DNA of 64,000 nt, from the NCBI GenBank assembly GCA_903943975.1, contig CAJAQB010000019.1, positions 186,001 through 250,000 of the forward strand, in the 5' to 3' direction. Below the pieces are notes generated by a model. It searched no databases, was not told the origin of the DNA, and saw nothing but the letters and a program-made list of their open reading frames with translations. This DNA is from Synechococcus lacustris. Lineage in GTDB: Bacteria > Cyanobacteriota > Cyanobacteriia > PCC-6307 > Cyanobiaceae. Positions 60,716 through 64,000 of this stretch are shown one piece after another (the first letter of the stretch is position 1; every line of letters starts with the position of its first letter). A program made the position numbers and the translations under genes.

Positions 60716-60723
60716 CACAACGG

Positions 60724-61545
60724 TCAGAAAAGGGCTGGATGGCGGTGGCGCAGGCTGGGCATCTGGGCCCGCACCCGTTTGAGATGGCCAGGGTCCACCG
60801 GGGCGACGGCGGCCCCAGGGCCCACCCCGGCATCGGCCAGAACCGTGCCCCACGGATCAATAACAAGGGCATGGCCATGGCTCTGACGGCGCCCATAGTG
60901 CAGGCCGGTTTGGGCCGGCGCCAGTACATAGGCGGTGTTTTCAATCGCCCGGGCCTGGAGCAACACCTGCCAGTGGTCCTTGCCGGTGTAGGCGGTGAAG
61001 GCAGCGGGCACCACCATCAGCTCCGCCCCAGCCCCGGCCAGGTGGCGGTAGAGCTCCGGAAAGCGCACGTCGTAACAGATTGATAGGCCGATGCGGCAAA
61101 GCCCCGGCACATCCACCACCGGCGGCAACTGATCACCGGTTTTCACCGTGGCGGATTCGGTGTAGGTGTTGCCGTCGGGCAAATCCACATCGAAGAGATG
61201 GATCTTGTCGTAACGGGCCAGCACCTGGCCGTCGGTACTCACCAGCTCGGCCCGGTTATAGGTGGCGCCTTCGCCGGCGGGTACGGGGAAACCACCGCCC
61301 AGCAGGGTCACCTGATAGCGGCGGGCCATGGTCACCAGGAAACGGCTGCAGCGCTCCGCCAGGCCAGCAGCCAGTTCCAGCTTGCGGGCCTCCTCGCCCA
61401 TGAAGGCAAAATTCTCCGGCAAGCCCACCAGGTCGGCGCCCCGACGGGCGGCCAGCTCAATCAGCTCCTCCGCCTGGGCGAAGTTGGCGTCCGGGTCCGA
61501 CGTGCTGGTGAGTTGCAGGGCTGCCGCAAGAAAGCTGGTCACCAC
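60724..61545 (-). CDS. Nitrilase-superfamily amidohydrolase (deaminated-glutathione amidase-like)
   Basis: A 273-residue carbon-nitrogen hydrolase. The Glu-Lys-Cys triad is visible: DLVGLPENFAFMG, LARYDKIHLFDVDLPDGNTYTES and CRIGLSICYDVRFPELYRHLAG. The phrase HLFDVDLPDG and the Cys context place it in the Nit1/Nit2 branch, whose members hydrolyse deaminated glutathione or 2-oxo-glutaramate type amides. It heads the cell-wall run, and its link with the amidase and murI may be only positional. Confidence 0.88.
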   Translation of the reverse strand: MVTSFLAAALQLTSTSDPDANFAQAEELIELAARRGADLVGLPENFAFMGEEARKLELAAGLAERCSRFLVTMARRYQVTLLGGGFPVPAGEGATYNRAELVSTDGQVLARYDKIHLFDVDLPDGNTYTESATVKTGDQLPPVVDVPGLCRIGLSICYDVRFPELYRHLAGAGAELMVVPAAFTAYTGKDHWQVLLQARAIENTAYVLAPAQTGLHYGRRQSHGHALVIDPWGTVLADAGVGPGAAVAPVDPGHLKRVRAQMPSLRHRHPALF

Positions 61546-61584
61546 CGCTCCAATCCGTTGGGCGGACTGTACCCAGACGGGTCC

Positions 61585-62322
61585 TCAGGAGGCACGTAAA
61601 ACGCCGGGTTCCGTTTGCAGCGGCACCAGCGCCAAGCTGTCTACGGCGGCGCAGCAGGCGAAATCAGCGTCGTGGTTGCCGAGCCGCTGCAGCCGTTGAC
61701 CATGGCTGGCCAAGCGCAGGGCCTGTTCGGGGGCGTGCTGCCAGTGCTGCCAGAGGGCATGGGCCGCAGCGGCTTCGTCGTTACCAGCCAAATCCTCCAG
61801 CGAGCCGCCCCCCTGCTCCAGCAGGGCCGCCACGATCGCCCCGGCGGCGAGGCTGTCTTCCAGGGAATAGTCCCCCTCCCAGCCGCTACCCAGCACCCAA
61901 ACCGTGGCGGGCTGGGCCTGGAGTAACCGCTGCGCCACGGCAGCCCGATTCACCAGGGCGGCGGCCAGCAGCAGGGGGGCCGAACGCAGCCGATCAAGGG
62001 AACGGGTGCCGTTGGTGGTGCTCATAAAAATCCGCTTGCCCCCCACCAGCTCTGGGGTAACCGCCAGGGGTGAATTCCCCAGCTCAAAGCCCTCAAGCCG
62101 GGCACCGCCCCGTTCGCCGGCCCGCAGGCGGCGATCCGCCGGCCAGGCCCGGGCCGCCGCATCCAGCTCCTCGAGATCGGCGAAGGCCTGGATCGCCTCG
62201 GCGCCGTTCTGCAAAGACCAGGCCATCGTTGTGGTGGCCCGCAACACGTCAATTGCCACGGCCGCATCGGCCATGCCGCTGTTGGGCGCCCGCTCGGGGG
62301 TGTGGAAAAAGAAGAGACGCAT
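61585..62322 (-). CDS. comB: 2-phosphosulfolactate phosphatase family (ComB)
   Basis: A 245-residue member of the ComB family, originally described in coenzyme M synthesis but widespread in bacteria that lack coenzyme M. Family segments: [105 protein letters not shown] and [20 protein letters not shown]. In cyanobacteria a role with sulfolactate is possible, but I have no evidence from this window. It is divergent from ubiD (55 bases apart), as in related genomes. Confidence 0.9.
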   Translation of the reverse strand: MRLFFFHTPERAPNSGMADAAVAIDVLRATTTMAWSLQNGAEAIQAFADLEELDAAARAWPADRRLRAGERGGARLEGFELGNSPLAVTPELVGGKRIFMSTTNGTRSLDRLRSAPLLLAAALVNRAAVAQRLLQAQPATVWVLGSGWEGDYSLEDSLAAGAIVAALLEQGGGSLEDLAGNDEAAAAHALWQHWQHAPEQALRLASHGQRLQRLGNHDADFACCAAVDSLALVPLQTEPGVLRAS

Positions 62323-62377
62323 CCGGCAGGCGACCTAAGAGGTGCGCCACAGTAGGGGCCACTGTTCTAGGCAATCC

Positions 62378-63928
62378 ATGGCGCAGCGTGACCTGCGCGA
62401 CTTTCTTGCTCTGCTGGAAAAGCGGGGCCAGTTGCGCCGCATCAGCGCCCCGGTGGATCCCGATCTGGAACTGGCGGCGATCGCCGACCGGGTGCTGGCC
62501 CTGGGGGGGCCGGCGCTGCTGTTTGAAAACGTGATCGGCAGCTCAATGCCGGTGCTGGTGAACCTGCTGGGCACCGTCGAACGGGTGGTTTGGAGCATGG
62601 GCCTGGAGCGGGTGGAGCAGCTGGAGGAGCTGGGGGCCCGCCTCGCCCTCCTGCAGCAGCCCCGCCCCCCCAAGGGCTTGCAGGAAACAGCCGCCTTTGG
62701 CCGCATCCTTTGGGACCTGATCAAGGCCCGCCCCGACCGCGATCTCACCCCCCCCTGCCAGCAAATAGTGCTGGAGGGGGAGGCCGTAAACCTCGATGCC
62801 CTGCCGCTGATCCGCCCCTGGCCCGGCGATGCCGGTCGAGTGATCACCCTCGGCCTGGTGATCACCAAGGATCCGGAAACCAAGGTGCCAAATGTGGGGG
62901 TGTACCGGCTGCAACAGCAGGACGCCCGCTCGATGACCGTGCACTGGCTGAGCGTGCGGGGCGGCGCCCGCCACCTGCGTAAGGCGGCGGAACGGGGCGA
63001 AGACCTGGAAATTGCCATTGCCCTTGGCGTGCATCCGCTGCTGGTGATGGCCGCCGCCACGCCGATCCCGGTGCAACTTTCTGAATGGTTATTTGCCGGT
63101 CTCTATGCCGGCGAAGGCGTGCATCTGGCCAAATGCAAAACCGTTGACCTGGAGGTGCCCTCCCACAGCGAGATCGTGCTGGAGGGGCGGATCAAACCGG
63201 GGGAAACCCTGCCCGACGGCCCCTTTGGCGACCACATGGGTTTCTACGGCGGTGCGGAGCAATCACCCCTGGTGCGCTTCCACTGCATCAGCCAGCGGCG
63301 CCAAGCGCTAATGCTCACCACCTTCAGTGGCCGGCCCCCCAAGGAGGAGGCGATGCTGGCGATTGCCCTCAATCGCATTTACACGCCGATCCTGCGCCAA
63401 CAGGTGCCGGAAATCGTTGATTTCTTCCTGCCGATGGAAGCGCTCAGCTACAAGCTGGCGGTGATCTCGATCGATAAGGCCTATCCGGGCCAGGCAAAAC
63501 GGGCCGCCATGGCCTTCTGGAGTGCCCTGCCCCAGTTCACCTACACAAAGTTTGTAGTGGTGGTGGATCGGGCGATCAACGTGCGCGATCCCCGCCAGGT
63601 GGTTTGGGCGATTGCCGCCCAGGTGGATCCCCAACGAGACATGTTTGTGCTGGAAGACACCCCCTTTGATTCGCTCGACTTCGCCAGCGAGCGCTTGGGC
63701 CTCGGCGGCCGCCTTGCCATTGATGCCACCACCAAGATCGGCCCTGAAAAACGCCACGACTGGGGCGAAGCCCTGGGCCGTGATGCCGAGCTGGAGCAGC
63801 GGGTAAGTGGCCGCTGGCAGGAGCTGGGGCTTTCAGACCTGGGGGCCGCCAGCGGTGAGGGGCCCAACCCCGACCCCAGCCTGTTTGGCCTCCAGCTCGA
63901 ACACGTGCTGGAACGCCTGCGGTGCTAA
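62378..63928 (+). CDS. UbiD family decarboxylase
   Basis: A 516-residue prenylated-FMN-dependent (de)carboxylase family protein. It begins AQRDLRDFLALLEKRGQLRRISAPVDPDLE. Family segments follow: GPALLFENVIGSSMPVLVNLLGTVERV, PLIRPWPGDAGRVITLGLVITKDPET, NVGVYRLQQQDARSMTVHW, VPSHSEIVLEGRIKPGETLPDGPFGDHMGFYGGAEQSPL and EVDFFLPMEAL-like IVDFFLPMEALSYKLAVISI. The homologous role is plastoquinone synthesis (4-hydroxybenzoate decarboxylation); the neighbouring prenyl synthase fits but is on the other strand. ATG 62378 is chosen. UbiX is not in the window. Confidence 0.93.
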   Translation: MAQRDLRDFLALLEKRGQLRRISAPVDPDLELAAIADRVLALGGPALLFENVIGSSMPVLVNLLGTVERVVWSMGLERVEQLEELGARLALLQQPRPPKGLQETAAFGRILWDLIKARPDRDLTPPCQQIVLEGEAVNLDALPLIRPWPGDAGRVITLGLVITKDPETKVPNVGVYRLQQQDARSMTVHWLSVRGGARHLRKAAERGEDLEIAIALGVHPLLVMAAATPIPVQLSEWLFAGLYAGEGVHLAKCKTVDLEVPSHSEIVLEGRIKPGETLPDGPFGDHMGFYGGAEQSPLVRFHCISQRRQALMLTTFSGRPPKEEAMLAIALNRIYTPILRQQVPEIVDFFLPMEALSYKLAVISIDKAYPGQAKRAAMAFWSALPQFTYTKFVVVVDRAINVRDPRQVVWAIAAQVDPQRDMFVLEDTPFDSLDFASERLGLGGRLAIDATTKIGPEKRHDWGEALGRDAELEQRVSGRWQELGLSDLGAASGEGPNPDPSLFGLQLEHVLERLRC

Positions 63929-64000
63929 CCCGCACTGGCACCATCGCCCTGCGGGCCCTGGTGGAACTGGCCCGCAGCCCCGGCCAGAGCCTGGCCGGAC
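63922..64000 (+). CDS. Start of a possible Rrf2-type regulator (partial)
   Basis: From GTG 63922, which overlaps the ubiD stop, 26 codons run to the window edge: MLTRTGTIALRALVELARSPGQSLAG. The pattern LTRxxxxALRALxELA resembles the first helices of Rrf2-type winged-helix regulators. With so little sequence this is tentative. Confidence 0.4.
   Translation, partial: MLTRTGTIALRALVELARSPGQSLAG

Overview
The window looks like a chromosome segment of a GC-rich unicellular picocyanobacterium of the Synechococcus/Cyanobium type. The reasons are the gene content (HemJ-type protoporphyrinogen oxidase, a cyanobacterial-style Hfq, PAP/fibrillin, DUF1995, DUF4330, solanesyl-type prenyl synthase, a Gly-rich RRM protein, type III glutamine synthetase) and the gene order dapF-hfq-leuS and comB-ubiD. 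At least six copies of the HIP1 octamer GCGATCGC (1675, 9322, 16977, 19919, 43652, 62477) fit a non-marine relative. The genus is an inference.

Layout. 1-12.9 kb: a minus-strand PhzF/GpsA pair, DUF2237, two small proteins, an overlapping ilvE-metH pair, a divergent cobN, then a small MGLFDRF protein, a PHP phosphoesterase and hemJ. 12.9-29.8 kb: gor and a type II sulfide:quinone-like reductase, uvrC, coaD, a coiled-coil DivIVA-like protein, a compact minus-strand run dapF-cysteine desulfurase-DUF1995-DUF4330-dacB, hfq and leuS, then small secreted or membrane proteins (DUF3721 with hydrophobic pentapeptides, DUF2721, YcgJ-like, M48 protease). 29.9-34.3 kb: a decayed accessory island. It holds a ChrA-type transporter flanked by remnants of a sulfonate ABC transporter (ssuB-like and ssuA-like), a truncated nucleotidyltransferase, and a damaged 'mobile mystery protein' A/B (XRE/Fic) pair, all in a locally AT-rich stretch. 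34.3-49.6 kb: two MscS channels, a sugar-kinase-like phosphotransferase with a DOMON-like partner, J-domain, methyltransferase, DUF429, YccF, a staphylococcal-type nuclease with an Asn-rich insert, a C39 peptidase, a PfkB kinase, PAP/fibrillin, and an SbcC/SbcD-like pair. 49.6-57.6 kb: Rbp, a GAP-family membrane protein, glnN, a nitroreductase, an L,D-transpeptidase, and repeat-rich spacers. 57.6-64 kb: a cell-wall/isoprenoid run (nitrilase, amidase, murI, prenyl synthase), comB, ubiD, and the start of a possible Rrf2-type regulator.

The core genes are ordinary housekeeping: B12-dependent methionine synthesis with cobalt chelation, peptidoglycan turnover (dacB, murI, amidase, L,D-transpeptidase, dapF), glutathione and sulfide redox, and nitrogen assimilation. 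The unusual material is in the spacers and the island: a dispersed palindromic element present twice (40.46 and 56.90 kb, opposite orientations), several families of short tandem repeats, a structured leader before a 40-residue ORF, an orphan terminator, and the gene remnants. I saw no tRNA, rRNA, CRISPR array or intact insertion sequence. I did not find a clearly new multi-gene system; the best leads are listed as findings.
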